Below are positions 14,143 to 14,315 of a stretch of DNA of 14,315 nt, piece by piece. The DNA is taken from the NCBI GenBank assembly GCA_002345205.1, contig DDVI01000051.1, forward strand, positions 1-14,315, in the 5' to 3' direction. A program made the translations under genes and the position numbers. The notes beneath the pieces were generated by a model. That model did no database searches. It saw only the letters and a program-made list of their open reading frames with translations, and was not told the DNA's origin. Numbering within the stretch: the stretch's first letter is position 1; each line of letters opens with the position of its first letter. Origin of the DNA: Bdellovibrionaceae bacterium UBA2316. GTDB taxonomy: Bacteria; Bdellovibrionota; Bdellovibrionia; Bdellovibrionales; Bdellovibrionaceae.

Positions 14143-14315
14143 ATGGATTCCAACTGACGGTTCCTACGAAGTTAAAGTAAAGCTAGAAGTGTGCCTGGCT
14201 TACGGAAAATATAAAGGCAATAGAGGGCACATAGATTCTCATTTTGAGAATCCATGTTTGACAGGTGTCGTAATTGTTTACATCGATTATTTTTCCGGGA
14301 TTTTTCGTATCAAAA
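14093..14315 (+). CDS. Open frame running off the right edge (partial, doubtful)
   Basis: In the frame of CCA at 14141 no stop occurs to the window end; the product reads WIPTDGSYEVKVKLEVCLAY and ends VYIDYFSGIFRIK, a protein-like composition. No ATG start is visible; TTG at 14093 or 14048 lies within the tandem repeat. It could be the 5' part of a gene, a fragment, or chance. The promoter of the divergent barrel gene must also lie here. The region also holds an 8-bp inverted repeat (GATTCTCA/TGAGAATC, 14234-14252). Confidence 0.2.
   Translation, partial: MGFISRYRCKVVGIYFPWIPTDGSYEVKVKLEVCLAYGKYKGNRGHIDSHFENPCLTGVVIVYIDYFSGIFRIK

Overview
The window looks like chromosome of a Gram-negative, flagellated or gliding bacterium, most plausibly a member of the Bdellovibrionota. 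This is inferred from the chemoreceptor signalling-tip wording, several small secreted orphan proteins, many outer-membrane and lipoprotein products and a moderate GC content; no rRNA or other phylogenetic marker is present. No tRNA, rRNA or CRISPR array was seen.

Left part (1-6061), accessory and rearranged. An IS91-family transposase gene (minus strand) lies between a left repeat and a truncated mgtE magnesium-transporter fragment. Then comes a run of gene debris: the mgtE piece, two overlapping minus-strand genes for small membrane proteins, and the 3' half of an EAL-domain gene. Next is an intact, visibly AT-rich three-gene operon (3472-5793). It encodes an outer-membrane beta-barrel-like protein with its own CxxCH haem motif, a di-haem lipoprotein with a duplicated domain, and a small periplasmic class I cytochrome c. 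A good FNR/CRP-like palindrome sits 41.5 bp upstream of the predicted transcription start. A rho-independent terminator closes the operon, followed directly by a second exact copy of the 82-bp sequence that opens the window, so a 5.8-kb segment is bracketed by direct repeats. The second copy runs into a 202-bp relic (5860-6061) with 15-bp inverted ends and about 35-bp internal repeats, like the ends of an IS21-type element.

Middle part (6251-11536), ordinary sensory and secreted genes. It holds a soluble methyl-accepting chemotaxis protein with a C-terminal zinc-binding CZB domain (minus), a secreted orphan protein (plus), a large hybrid histidine kinase with three PAS-like domains and a receiver (plus), and a second small secreted orphan protein (plus).

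Right part (11546-14315). It holds a FAD-dependent oxidoreductase fused to a Rieske domain (minus), a decayed diacylglycerol-kinase-like fragment (plus), and a small outer-membrane beta-barrel gene (minus). The barrel gene's leader carries three perfect tandem copies of a 34-bp repeat whose core resembles the repeats of the 5860-6061 relic. An open frame (plus) runs off the right edge.

The most promising functional unit is the cytochrome/barrel operon: lipoprotein, soluble cytochrome and a haem-tagged barrel together suggest electron transfer at or across the outer membrane, apparently under oxygen/redox control and possibly carried by a mobile segment.
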